DNA of 64,000 nt, from positions 2,309,501 through 2,373,500 of the forward strand of contig NZ_CP116005.1 in assembly GCF_027941835.1 (NCBI RefSeq), in the 5' to 3' direction. Shown here in pieces: positions 44,621 to 53,603 of this stretch. The translations under genes and the position numbers were made by a program. The stretch is from Sphingosinicella microcystinivorans (GTDB taxonomy: Bacteria > Pseudomonadota > Alphaproteobacteria > Sphingomonadales > Sphingomonadaceae). The notes under the pieces are model-generated. The model did not search any database. It saw only the letters and a list, made by a program, of their open reading frames with translations, and was not told the DNA's origin. How positions within the stretch are numbered: position 1 is the stretch's first letter; each line of letters starts with the position of its first letter.

Positions 44621-45846
44621 CACGACTGACCGATGTTGAAGTCGAGGCGCTCGCGTTCCTCGACGATACGCACGCGCCCATGCTCGCTGCGATCGAAAGC
44701 TGGGCGGCGATCAACACGGGAAGCCGCAATCTCATGGGCCTCGCGCAGTACGCGGACGTGCTGGCGGAGGCCTTCGCGCCGCTCGGCGGCGAGATCCGCC
44801 GCGTGCCGCCCGCGCCCGTCGAGGCGGTGGACGCGGCGGGGCGTACCTATGCGCTGGCGCACGGCGACAATCTCCACATCGTCATGGACCGCCCGGCGAA
44901 CAAGCGCGCGCTGCTCACCGGCCACATGGACACGGTGTTTCCCGCCGATCACCCGTTCCAGGCGCTGCGCTGGCTGGCGGACGGCGTGCTGAACGGCCCC
45001 GGCGTCGCCGACATGAAGGGCGGCATCGCCGTCATGCTCTGGGCGCTCAAATGCTTCGAGGCGTCGCCGTTCGCGTCGCAGCTCGGCTGGGAGATCGTGC
45101 TCAACAGCGACGAGGAGGTGTCCTCGCTCGGCTCCGGGCCGCTGCTCGCCGAGGCCGGGCGGCGCTGCCAGATCGGTCTCACCTTCGAGCCCGCCTCGCT
45201 GCCGGACGGCACGCTCGCGGGCGCGCGCAAGGGCAGCGGCAACTTCGCCGCCGCTGTCGCCGGAAAGGCCGCCCACGCGGGCCGCAACCCCGAAGAGGGG
45301 CGCAACGCGGTGATCGCCGCCGCAGACCTCGCGCTCCGGCTCGATGCGCTGAAAGGCCCCACGCTCTCCGTGAACGTCGCGAAGATGGAGGGCGGCGGGC
45401 CGAACAACGTGGTGCCCGATACCGCCGTGCTGCGCTGGAACATGCGCCCCTCGACCTTCGAGGACCAGCACCGCGCCTCCCACGCCGTCGCCGACGCGAT
45501 CAGTGCCGTGGCTGCGGCCCACGACGTCTCGATCCAGCTTTCCGGCGGCTTCGCGCGCCCGCCGAAGCCGATGGACGCGCACCAGCGGAAACTCTTCGAT
45601 CTCGTGCGCGCCTGCGGCCTCGATCTCGGTCTCGACATCGGCTGGCGCGACACCGGCGGCGTCTGCGACGGCAACAATCTTGCCGCGGCGGGGCTTGCGG
45701 TCGTCGATACGCTTGGAGTACGAGGTGGCTCGATCCACTCGGATCAAGAGTATCTGCTTACCGCGTCCCTTGTTGAAAGGGCGCGGCTGTCGGCACTGAT
45801 CCTGATGCGTCTCGCGCAGGGTGCCTGGGACGGCCACGGGGCCTGA
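44617..45846 (+). CDS. M20-family metallohydrolase (carboxypeptidase G2-like)
   Basis: The 409-residue peptidase-like enzyme has the metal-binding motifs TGHMDTVFPAD (about residues 98-108), GPGVADMKGG (about residues 127-136) and NSDEEVSSLGS (about residues 162-172). Carboxypeptidase G2-like enzymes hydrolyse N-acyl-glutamates. It lies directly before astA-astD-astB, so it may hydrolyse N-succinylglutamate (the AstE step), since no astE is present here. That is inference from family and position. Confidence 0.85.
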   Translation: MTRLTDVEVEALAFLDDTHAPMLAAIESWAAINTGSRNLMGLAQYADVLAEAFAPLGGEIRRVPPAPVEAVDAAGRTYALAHGDNLHIVMDRPANKRALLTGHMDTVFPADHPFQALRWLADGVLNGPGVADMKGGIAVMLWALKCFEASPFASQLGWEIVLNSDEEVSSLGSGPLLAEAGRRCQIGLTFEPASLPDGTLAGARKGSGNFAAAVAGKAAHAGRNPEEGRNAVIAAADLALRLDALKGPTLSVNVAKMEGGGPNNVVPDTAVLRWNMRPSTFEDQHRASHAVADAISAVAAAHDVSIQLSGGFARPPKPMDAHQRKLFDLVRACGLDLGLDIGWRDTGGVCDGNNLAAAGLAVVDTLGVRGGSIHSDQEYLLTASLVERARLSALILMRLAQGAWDGHGA

Positions 45847-45932
45847 TCGGCGCCGGATCCGTGTCCGGACCGATATCGTCCCCGACAACACGACAACACG
45901 TGTGAAGGCGCGGCCGCGCCGGGGGAGATATT

Positions 45933-46952
45933 ATGGTCTGGTTCATTCGGCCCGCGCGCGCGGACGATGTCGATGCCCTGCTCGTGCTTGCCGGGCAGAC
46001 GGGCGGCGGTTTCACCAACCTGCCGCCGGACCGGGAGGCGCTGGCGCGCCGCATCGGCTGGAGCTGCGAGAGCTTCGCGCGTGAAGGCGCGCTGCCGCAG
46101 GACGAGCTTTACATGCTGCTGATGGAGGAGGCGGAGACGGGCCGCATCGGCGGCAGCGCGATGATCTTCTCGCGTCTCGGCGGCGAGTGGCCGTTCTACA
46201 CCTACAAGCTCGCCACCGTGAACCAGACCTCGAAGGAACTCGGGCGCAACATCACGATGGAGGTGCTGCACCTTACCAACGATTTCAACGGCGCTGCGGA
46301 GGTCGGCGGGCTGTTCCTGCTGCCGGAGCTTCGCGCCGAGGGGCTCGGGCGCCTGCTCGCGCGCAGCCGCTATCTGTTCATGGCGCGCCACCGCGCGCGC
46401 TTCCCGACGCGCGTCGTCGCCGAGCTTCGCGGCTGGCACGACGCGGAGGGCAACTCGCCGTTCTGGGACGGGCTCGGCCGCAAGTTCTTCGAGATGCCCT
46501 TCCAGGAGGCGGACCGCTTCAATTCGCTGCACGGCAACCAGTTCATCGCCGATCTGATGCCCAAATACCCGATCTACACCGCGCTTCTCCCCGAAGAAGC
46601 GCGCGCGGTGATCGGAAAGCCGCACGATACCGGCGTTCCCGCGCTGAAGCTGCTCGAAAAGGAGGGTTTCATCTACGAAGGCTATGTTGACATCTTCGAC
46701 GGCGGTCCCACCGTCTTCGGCTACATTGACAACATCCGCACCGTCCGGCAGTCCCGCGAACTCCCCGTCGCCGACGCCGCGCTTCCGGAAGGCGGAGCGG
46801 TGACGTCGCTCCTCGCAAAGGGAACGCTGCAAGACTTCCGCGCGTGGCAGAGCGGCGCCGCGGAAACCGCGCAGGGCCTGTCGCTCACCGCCTCGGAAAC
46901 CGAACTGCACGGTCTTCACGCCGGGGAGACGATCAGCCATGTCGCAGCCTGA
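45933..46952 (+). CDS. astA: Arginine N-succinyltransferase
   Basis: AstA catalyses the first step of the AST pathway, succinyl-CoA plus arginine. The 339-residue protein MVWFIRPARADDVDALLVLAG has the conserved blocks TYKLATVNQTSKELGRNITMEV, GLGRLLARSRYLFMARHRARF and ELRGWHDAEGNSPFWDGLGR (about residues 167-186). AGGAG-like GGGGGAG lies 7 bases before the ATG. An 86-base gap separates it from the M20 gene. It overlaps astD by 14 bases. Confidence 0.94.
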   Translation: MVWFIRPARADDVDALLVLAGQTGGGFTNLPPDREALARRIGWSCESFAREGALPQDELYMLLMEEAETGRIGGSAMIFSRLGGEWPFYTYKLATVNQTSKELGRNITMEVLHLTNDFNGAAEVGGLFLLPELRAEGLGRLLARSRYLFMARHRARFPTRVVAELRGWHDAEGNSPFWDGLGRKFFEMPFQEADRFNSLHGNQFIADLMPKYPIYTALLPEEARAVIGKPHDTGVPALKLLEKEGFIYEGYVDIFDGGPTVFGYIDNIRTVRQSRELPVADAALPEGGAVTSLLAKGTLQDFRAWQSGAAETAQGLSLTASETELHGLHAGETISHVAA

Positions 46953-48372
46953 GATCGTTTCGACCGACCCATCCACCGGCGAGGTCGTCTGGCGCGGCCC
47001 GGTCGCAAGCGCCGAGGACGTGAACCGCGCCGTCGTCTCCGCGCGCGCCGCCCAGCCGGGATGGGAGGCGGTGCGTCTCTCGGACCGTGTCGAGCTGATG
47101 CGCCGGTACCAGAACATCGTGCGCGACCGCGGCGACGCGCTGGCGACGATGATCTCGCGCGAGACCGGTAAGCCCTTCTGGGAAACGAAGACCGAGGTGC
47201 AGAGCGTCATCGCCAAGGTCGACATCTCGCTCACCGCCTATCAGGAACGCACGGGCAGCCGGAAGAAAGACGGCGAGGGCTTCACGCAGCAGCTTCGCCA
47301 CCGTCCGCACGGCGTGCTCGCGGTGCTCGGCCCCTACAACTTCCCGGCGCACCTGCCGAACGGACACATCGTGCCCGCGCTCCTCGCGGGCAATGCCGTG
47401 GTGCTGAAGCCTTCGGAACTGACGCCCGGCACGGCGGCGCTGATGCGCGAATGCTGGATGCAGGCCGGACTTCCCGAAGGCGCGCTGGAGATCGTGCAGG
47501 GCGGCGGCGATGTCGGCCGCGCGCTCGCGGGGCATGAAGGCATCGACGGGCTCTTATTCACGGGAAGCGCAACGACCGGCCACGCGCTCGCCCGCCAGTT
47601 CGCCGAGACGCCGCACAAGATTCTCGCGCTCGAAATGGGCGGCAACAACCCGTTCGTCGCGTGGGATGTGCACCCGGCGGACCTGCCCGCCGCCGCCGCG
47701 CTCGTCGTCCAGTCCGCCTATCTTTCCGCCGGGCAGCGCTGCACCTGCGCGCGCCGCCTGATCGTCGAGGAGGGGAAGCACGAGGCGCTCGTTGAACAGG
47801 TCACGGCGCTCATCGACAAGATCATCGTCGGCGCCCCGTTCGACGAGCCGCAACCGTTCATGGGGCCGGTCGTCGACAACCGCGCGGCGGACCGGCTGCT
47901 TGAACAGGTCTCCATCCTCACAGGCATGGGTACGACAGCCATTCGGCGGCTGACCCGGATTACACCGGACCGGCCGTTCCTCACGCCCGCGCTTCTCGAC
48001 GTGACGGAGGTTCCGCACCGCCCCGACGAGGAGATGTTCGGCCCCGTGCTGCAACTGATCCGCGTGCCGGACTTCTCCGCGGCGATGATGGAGGCGAACG
48101 CCACGCGCTTCGGCCTTTCCGCCGGACTCATCGGCGGCGATCAATCGCTCTACGACCGCTTCTGGTCGGGCGCCCGCGCGGGCATCGTCAACTGGAACCG
48201 GCCGACGACGGGTGCGGCGTCGAACGCACCGTTCGGCGGCGTCGGCGCGAGCGGCAACCACCGGCCGAGCGCTTACTACGCGGCGGACTACTGTGCGTTT
48301 CCGGTCGCGAGCCTTGAGGAGACCAAGGTGCGCGGCGCGATCACGACGGGCCTGAGGGTCGACGAGGCATGA
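46939..48372 (+). CDS. astD: Succinylglutamate-semialdehyde dehydrogenase
   Basis: This 477-residue NAD-dependent aldehyde dehydrogenase oxidises succinylglutamate semialdehyde. It contains GPYNFPAHLPNGHIVPALLAG (about residues 131-151), FTGSATTGHALAR (about residues 207-219), the catalytic glutamate in LEMGGNNPFVAWD (about residues 231-243) and the catalytic cysteine in SAGQRCTCARR (about residues 263-273). It is coupled to astB by ATGA. Confidence 0.93.
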   Translation: MSQPEIVSTDPSTGEVVWRGPVASAEDVNRAVVSARAAQPGWEAVRLSDRVELMRRYQNIVRDRGDALATMISRETGKPFWETKTEVQSVIAKVDISLTAYQERTGSRKKDGEGFTQQLRHRPHGVLAVLGPYNFPAHLPNGHIVPALLAGNAVVLKPSELTPGTAALMRECWMQAGLPEGALEIVQGGGDVGRALAGHEGIDGLLFTGSATTGHALARQFAETPHKILALEMGGNNPFVAWDVHPADLPAAAALVVQSAYLSAGQRCTCARRLIVEEGKHEALVEQVTALIDKIIVGAPFDEPQPFMGPVVDNRAADRLLEQVSILTGMGTTAIRRLTRITPDRPFLTPALLDVTEVPHRPDEEMFGPVLQLIRVPDFSAAMMEANATRFGLSAGLIGGDQSLYDRFWSGARAGIVNWNRPTTGAASNAPFGGVGASGNHRPSAYYAADYCAFPVASLEETKVRGAITTGLRVDEA

Positions 48373-49646
48373 CCACGATCGAGGTGAACTTCGACGGGCT
48401 GATCGGCCCGTCGCACAATTACGCCGGTCTCAGCCTCGGCAACATCGCCAGCGCGAAGAACGCGGGCGGGGTGTCGCTGCCGCGCGCCGCCGCCTTGCAG
48501 GGGCTTGCGAAGATGCGGTTTCTCATGTCGCTCGGGCTGCGGCAGGGCTTCTTCCTGCCGCATGAGCGCCCGAATGCGGCATGGCTTCGAACGCTCGGTT
48601 TCTCGGGCACGGATGCGGAGGTCTGCGCCGCGGCGTTCGCGGCCGACCCCGTGCTGTTCCGCAACGCCATGTCGGCCTCGTCGATGTGGACGGCGAATGC
48701 CGGAACGGTGTCGCCGGCGCCCGACACGGCGGACGGGCGCGTGCACGTCACCGCCGCCAACCTCTCGACGATGGCGCATCGCAGTATCGAGCACACGGAA
48801 ACGTACCGGCAACTTGCGACGATGTTCGCGGACAGCCGCTACTTCGCCGTCCATGCCGCCGTGCCCGGAAAGTTCGGGGACGAGGGCGCGGCGAACTTCA
48901 TGCGCCTCTGTCCGTCGCATGGGCAGAAGGGCGTGGAGGTCTTCATCTACGGCGAGGACCGGCAGGGCCGCTTCCCGTCGCGGCAGGATCGCCGCGCCTC
49001 GGAGGCCGTGGCGCGGCTGAACGCCGTGGACGACGCGATCTTCTGGCCGCAGGCGGATGCGGCGATTCAGGCGGGGGCGTTCCACAACGATGTCGTCGCG
49101 GTCGCCAACGAGCGGGTGCTGTTCGCACATGAGCAGGCGTTCGAGGACAAGGAGGCGCTTTACGCGGAGTTGCGCCGCCGTCTCCCGGAGGTCGAGATCG
49201 TCGAAGTGCCGGCAAGCGCGGTCAGTCTTGAGGACGCGATCGGCTCGTACCTGTTCAACTCGCAGCTCGTCACGTTGCCCTCGGGCGAGATGGTACTCGT
49301 GCTGCCGAAGGAGAGCGAGGAGAACGTGCGCGTGAAAGCGTGGCTCGACGCCATGCTCGCGGGCAACGGCCCGATCCGCGCCTGCCATTTCATCGACGTG
49401 CGCGAATCCATGAAGAACGGCGGCGGCCCGGCGTGCCTGCGTCTGCGCGTCGCGGTGAGCGAGGCGGCGCTCGCCGCGATCGACCGGCGCTTCCTGCTCG
49501 ACGATGCGAAGGCGGACGCGCTCGAACAACTGGTGGAGTCGCACTGGCCGGAAAGCATCGCGCCCGATGATCTCGGCAATCCCGCGCTGTGGGAAACGGC
49601 GTGGGAAGCCCGGCGGGCGCTGTTTCAGCTGCTGGAGCTGGCGTAA
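48369..49646 (+). CDS. astB: N-succinylarginine dihydrolase
   Basis: AstB converts succinylarginine to succinylornithine, CO2 and ammonia. The 425-residue protein has the N-terminal EVNFDGLIGPSHNYAGLSLGN, a family hallmark, plus AAFHNDVVAVANERVLF (about residues 234-250) and SMKNGGGPACLRLRVAV (about residues 344-360). It ends the ast operon and overlaps the convergent selO gene by 22 bases. Confidence 0.94.
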   Translation: MTTIEVNFDGLIGPSHNYAGLSLGNIASAKNAGGVSLPRAAALQGLAKMRFLMSLGLRQGFFLPHERPNAAWLRTLGFSGTDAEVCAAAFAADPVLFRNAMSASSMWTANAGTVSPAPDTADGRVHVTAANLSTMAHRSIEHTETYRQLATMFADSRYFAVHAAVPGKFGDEGAANFMRLCPSHGQKGVEVFIYGEDRQGRFPSRQDRRASEAVARLNAVDDAIFWPQADAAIQAGAFHNDVVAVANERVLFAHEQAFEDKEALYAELRRRLPEVEIVEVPASAVSLEDAIGSYLFNSQLVTLPSGEMVLVLPKESEENVRVKAWLDAMLAGNGPIRACHFIDVRESMKNGGGPACLRLRVAVSEAALAAIDRRFLLDDAKADALEQLVESHWPESIAPDDLGNPALWETAWEARRALFQLLELA

Positions 49647-51016
49647 GCCTCGCCCATGCGGCGGACGGCGGCGATCTTCGTGTTGAAGGCGCTCCAGTCG
49701 TCGGCCTCGTCGATGGGCTTCCAGATTGCTTCCACCTCGTCGATCAGCATCGTGCAGGGCGCGGTGTCCGACCAGTAGGGGTGCGTGCAGTCGTCGGTGG
49801 AGGTGTAGGCGGAAACCGCGGCGCGGAAGGTGTCGAACGGTGCCGCGTCGTAGATCGCGTCTGCCGGGTTCGCTCCGCGCCGCCTGCCGCCGCGCCAGTC
49901 GAACCAGAAGCGGTCGGGGGCGATGTCGCTTGCGCCGAGCGCGGCTTCGATGGCGAGCGCCAGCGCCTCGTCGGACTTCGCGTCGTGGGGTTTCACGCCG
50001 AGCCGCCACAGGTAGCGCTCGGCGAGCGCGGCCTCGTAGCGTTCGGGGAAGGTCTTGAGCGCGGGGATCAGGCTTTCGGGCTCCGCGACGGTGCGCAGGG
50101 CGAGCGCGAGCTGGTGGACGTTCCATTGCAGCGCCTCGGCCTGACGGCCGAAGCTGTAGAGGCCGAAGTTGTCGAAGTAGGCGGCGGTGAACGAATCGTC
50201 CCAGCGGGGGGCGAAGCGCCAGGGGCCGTAGTCGAAGCTTTCACCTGTGATGTTGATGTTGTCACTATTGAGGACGCCGTGGACGAAGCCCGCGGTGCGC
50301 CAGCTTGCCGCGAGCCGGGCGGCGCCCGCCACGGCATGGTCCATCAGCGCCGCATAGGGATCGTCGTGCGTGCCGCCGACGAAATGGCGCAGGCAGTAGC
50401 GGACGAGCGGCGGGATCGCATCGAGTTGCTTCAGGTATGCGAGGCGCTGGAAGGTGCCGTAGCGGATATGGCTGTGGCTGAGGCGGACGAGCACGGAGGA
50501 GCGCGTCGGCGAGGGCTCGTCGCCGCGCGTCAGCGCCTCGCCGGTCTCGATCAGCGAGAAGCTCTTCGACGTATGGACGCCGAGTGCCTCCAGCATCTCG
50601 GTCGCCAGCACCTCGCGAACGCCGCCCTTCAGCGTCAGCCGACCGTCGCCGAAGCGGCTGTAGGGCGTCCGGCCCGATCCCTTGGTGCCGAGGTCGAGCA
50701 GGCGGCCCGCACCGTCGCGCATCTGCGCGAACAGGAAGCCGCGGCCGTCGCCGATGTCGGGGTTGTAGGTGCGGAACTGGTGGCCGTGATAGCGCAGCGC
50801 CAGCGGCTGCAGCAGGTTGCCGGGCAGCGGCGCGAAGCGGCCGAAGTGCCGGACCCAGTCCTCGTCCGCAAGGTCGCCGAGGCCCACCGTTTCGGCATGG
50901 CGCTGGTTCCGGAAACGCAGGATCGTCTGCGGGAAGTCCGCGGCCCGGACGGGGTCGTAATAGTCGGGACCGAGTTCGAGGATCGCGGGATCGGGCCGGT
51001 AGGGCGCGCCCGTCAT
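49625..51016 (-). CDS. selO: Protein adenylyltransferase SelO
   Basis: The 463-residue pseudokinase-fold enzyme transfers AMP to protein hydroxyl groups and is linked to oxidative stress. It has LDLGTKGSGRTPYSRFGDGR (about residues 108-127), LTLKGGVREVLATEML and the active-site stretch GVLNSDNINITGESFDYGPW (about residues 246-265), equivalent to GVMNTDNM...DYGP in SelO. Its ATG overlaps the TetR gene's stop (ATGA), so the two genes form an operon. Confidence 0.93.
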   Translation of the reverse strand: MTGAPYRPDPAILELGPDYYDPVRAADFPQTILRFRNQRHAETVGLGDLADEDWVRHFGRFAPLPGNLLQPLALRYHGHQFRTYNPDIGDGRGFLFAQMRDGAGRLLDLGTKGSGRTPYSRFGDGRLTLKGGVREVLATEMLEALGVHTSKSFSLIETGEALTRGDEPSPTRSSVLVRLSHSHIRYGTFQRLAYLKQLDAIPPLVRYCLRHFVGGTHDDPYAALMDHAVAGAARLAASWRTAGFVHGVLNSDNINITGESFDYGPWRFAPRWDDSFTAAYFDNFGLYSFGRQAEALQWNVHQLALALRTVAEPESLIPALKTFPERYEAALAERYLWRLGVKPHDAKSDEALALAIEAALGASDIAPDRFWFDWRGGRRRGANPADAIYDAAPFDTFRAAVSAYTSTDDCTHPYWSDTAPCTMLIDEVEAIWKPIDEADDWSAFNTKIAAVRRMGEAYASSSS

Positions 51017-51666
51017 GCCCCGTGCGTGTGCGGCAGGCCGCAGGCGCAGCGCACGTAGCGGATCGTTTCCGTTTCCACGCGCCTGCGCTGCTCATCGTCG
51101 ACGCCGGGCGCGAACGCGATGTCGAGCGCCGCGCCGACGACGGCGTAGGTCAGCTCCGCCGCGATCCTGGTGTCGACGTCGGTAAGGTCGTACTTCTTCG
51201 CCATCGCGCGGTACTGGTTTTCGCACCACGCCGAGACGACCTCGTGCGAGGCGCGGTAGAACGGCTCGGCGTCGGGGTTCGATTTCAGGCCCATCTTGCC
51301 GTGGCCCGCCGTGCCCGCGCAGTTGGCGTTGACGATGTTTTCCCACGATTTCTGCGTGGCGCAGTAATCGAAGCAGCGCTGGATGGTGATGCCGGGTTCG
51401 AGGTCTTCCAGCCGGTCGCCCGCTTCCATCGCGGCGCACATGCGCTCGCCGTACATGCGGCCCAGTTCTTCGAGCAGGCTGCGCTTCGAACCGAAGTGAT
51501 AGAAGATCGAGCCTTCCGAAACGTCCGCCGCGCGGGCGATGTCGGCCGTGCCGGTTTTCGCGAAGCCCTGCGTGGAGAACAGGTGGTTCGCCGCTTCCAG
51601 CACGCGCTGGCGCGTTTCCGCCGGATCATACCGCCGCGATCGGCTTTCCGCTATGCGCGTCGCCAT
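51013..51666 (-). CDS. TetR/AcrR-family transcriptional regulator
   Basis: The 217-residue repressor-type protein has an N-terminal helix-turn-helix (AANHLFSTQGFAKTGTADIARAADVSEGSIFYHFGSKRSLL, about residues 25-65) and a ligand-binding domain rich in cysteines (FDYCATQ, NANCAG, WCENQ, CACG). It is cotranscribed with selO. A palindrome at 51710-51730 just upstream may be its operator. ATG 51675 or GTG 51678 are alternative starts. Confidence 0.88.
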   Translation of the reverse strand: MATRIAESRSRRYDPAETRQRVLEAANHLFSTQGFAKTGTADIARAADVSEGSIFYHFGSKRSLLEELGRMYGERMCAAMEAGDRLEDLEPGITIQRCFDYCATQKSWENIVNANCAGTAGHGKMGLKSNPDAEPFYRASHEVVSAWCENQYRAMAKKYDLTDVDTRIAAELTYAVVGAALDIAFAPGVDDEQRRRVETETIRYVRCACGLPHTHGA

Positions 51667-51709
51667 AAACCTCATCACCCTCCCGCAGTTGACGCTGATG
51701 ATATGGGAA

Positions 51710-51730
51710 CTTTTGAGTGAGAGTCAAAAG
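51710..51730. promoter_or_regulatory. Palindromic candidate operator of the TetR regulator
   Basis: CTTTTGA (51710-51716) and TCAAAAG (51724-51730) form a perfect 7-bp inverted repeat with a 7-base centre. It lies about 45 bases upstream of the TetR start and 8 bases after the end of the asparagine synthetase-like gene. The AT-rich stem lacks a T-run, which favours an operator over a terminator. Confidence 0.5.
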
Positions 51731-51737
51731 ATTCGTG

Positions 51738-53483
51738 TCAACCGATCTGGCGCTCGAGGTGCTGCGCCAGATATTCGAGCGTCGCGATGCGCCGGTAGAG
51801 CCCGCTGTCGGTGACGGCTTTCATCCGGAAGAATTGCTGCATGTGCGGGAAGTGCAGATCGAGCACGCGCCCGAGGAAGGCGGGCGTCAGCAGGCCGCCG
51901 TGCTCGTCCGGGACGGACCCGAGACGCCGCCGGACCGCGTAGCTGCGCTGGCGGAGCCACGGCGGCCGCACGCGCGTGCCGAGCTCGTTCATGCGGTGCG
52001 ACAGCGTCGGCGGGCGGTCGAAGCTGTAGCCGTAGTCCGAAGGATAGGCGGCGAGCACCGGGTCGATGTGCGTGAGCAGCGCGGCCTCGAAGCGGCCCGC
52101 GTTCTTGAGCGCGATCGGCAGTTGCAGCGCGCCCGCGACGACCTCGTGATCGAAGAACGGCATGAAATAGGCGCCTTGCCGCCCGACGAGGCTGATCTCC
52201 CGGCCGAAGAAGGCGCGGCAGCGCATCCGCGGGTAAAGTTGCTCGATCAGCGTGCGGCGCAGCTTGCCCGTGTGGCCGGGTTTCTCCAGCGCGGTGAGCG
52301 CCTTCGCTTCCAGCCGGTCGAGGAAGCCGCGCGGGTCGAACACGTCGGTCACGTCGCTCAGCGTGTAGCGCGCGAAGAAGGCGCCCATCACCTGCCGCGC
52401 CGTCAGCGCGCGGTCGGGCAGGTAGAAGAAGTTGCGGAACACCTCGCCGCACCCGCCGGAGACGGCAAGCTGGCCGCCTTCCTGGCGCTTGTGCCGGGCA
52501 TGGGCGTTGCCGCCGTTGTCGAACAGCCCGCCGTCGGTGACGAGCGCGTCGGTCTCGTGGAAATTCCGCGCGACGATCGCCGGGAAGTCGTCGGGCGTGA
52601 TGCGCGCGAAGGATGCCTTCTCGAACGGCTCGAAGCGGAAGCCCTCGTGCTCCGCGATGTGCCGCGCCACCTCGACGTCTCCGTCGCCGGGGCTGCCGTA
52701 GACGTAGACGTGCGGGCTGACCCCGGCGCCGCGCAGCAGCGCCAGCGCAAGGCGGCTGTCGAGCCCGCCCGAGAGCGGGCACTGCATCCTGTCGCCGAAG
52801 GCGTCGGCATAGACGCGCGCCGTCCCGCGCAGCCGCTCGGCCTGCGCGGCGATGCGCGTCTCGATCGGCGTCGAGGAGATGCGCTCGGGCAGCGGTTTCG
52901 TCACCTGCGCGCGCACCGCTTTCACGCCCAGCTCCATCTGGGCGTCGGGGCCGAGCCGCTTCAGTTCGTTGACGACGGTGTCGTCGCCCGTCGGGAAGAC
53001 GTTGAAGGCGAACTCGTAGACGCCCTGCGGATCGAAGGTGACGCGGTCGAGACTTTTCGCGGCGGCGAGGAAGCTCGTCGAGACGACATCCCAGTCGGCG
53101 TCGTGGAAGAGCTGGAAGGCGCCGAAGAAATCGGTGAAGACATAGGTCCGCCCGGCCTTGTGGACGAGCGCGGCGAACTGGCCCGTGGTGCTCGACCAGT
53201 CCTCGAACGGAAAGCGGAAGTCCGCGAGCAGCGCGCGCAGCGCCGCCTCGCCGAACCTGCCGCCGTGGACCAGCGTTCCCGCGACCGCGATGAAATCGTC
53301 GCCGTCGCGATGAAAGCAGGCATGGCTGCCGTGGATGGGGGCGGCGTGGAAACCGGCGTGCGCGGCAGCGCGCAGCGGCGTGAACCGGCTGAAGCCGTGC
53401 AGGCGGAACTGCGCCTCGGCGGCGGCGATGCGCGCCTCGTCGGCGTGTTCCTCCGTCAGTCGGCACAGATAGAAGCCGCCCAT
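51738..53483 (-). CDS. Asparagine synthetase-like protein lacking the catalytic Cys2
   Basis: The 581-residue protein has an asparagine synthetase C-domain with PP-loop SGGLDS (238-243). It has an N-terminal domain shaped like the glutaminase domain but starting MGGFYLCRL, so the nucleophile Cys at position 2 is absent. It therefore probably does not use glutamine and may activate a carboxylate for amide formation with ammonia or another amine. The ATG is preceded by GGGACGG. Earlier in-frame codons (to 53564) add a basic stretch with no family character. It is divergent from a glycosyltransferase, suggesting a role in modified polysaccharide or peptide synthesis. Confidence 0.8.
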   Translation of the reverse strand: MGGFYLCRLTEEHADEARIAAAEAQFRLHGFSRFTPLRAAAHAGFHAAPIHGSHACFHRDGDDFIAVAGTLVHGGRFGEAALRALLADFRFPFEDWSSTTGQFAALVHKAGRTYVFTDFFGAFQLFHDADWDVVSTSFLAAAKSLDRVTFDPQGVYEFAFNVFPTGDDTVVNELKRLGPDAQMELGVKAVRAQVTKPLPERISSTPIETRIAAQAERLRGTARVYADAFGDRMQCPLSGGLDSRLALALLRGAGVSPHVYVYGSPGDGDVEVARHIAEHEGFRFEPFEKASFARITPDDFPAIVARNFHETDALVTDGGLFDNGGNAHARHKRQEGGQLAVSGGCGEVFRNFFYLPDRALTARQVMGAFFARYTLSDVTDVFDPRGFLDRLEAKALTALEKPGHTGKLRRTLIEQLYPRMRCRAFFGREISLVGRQGAYFMPFFDHEVVAGALQLPIALKNAGRFEAALLTHIDPVLAAYPSDYGYSFDRPPTLSHRMNELGTRVRPPWLRQRSYAVRRRLGSVPDEHGGLLTPAFLGRVLDLHFPHMQQFFRMKAVTDSGLYRRIATLEYLAQHLERQIG

Positions 53484-53603
53484 GCCGTCCCGTTTCCCTG
53501 TTCGCGCCCCTTGGCGCATCCGTGGCGAATGCCGCCTGATCGTTAATTTTCGGCGCTTTGTCACGCCTTTATCGGTGTTTCAACACTGCTATAAGCCGAA
53601 ACC

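Noticed and set aside
51710-51730. Terminator for the asparagine synthetase-like gene
   Set aside because: The stem is AT-rich with no T-run on the minus strand, so an operator is more likely.
51738-53483. Lasso peptide cyclase for the asparagine synthetase-like gene
   Set aside because: No precursor peptide, leader peptidase or lasso isopeptidase gene lies nearby, and the neighbours are a glycosyltransferase and a TetR regulator.
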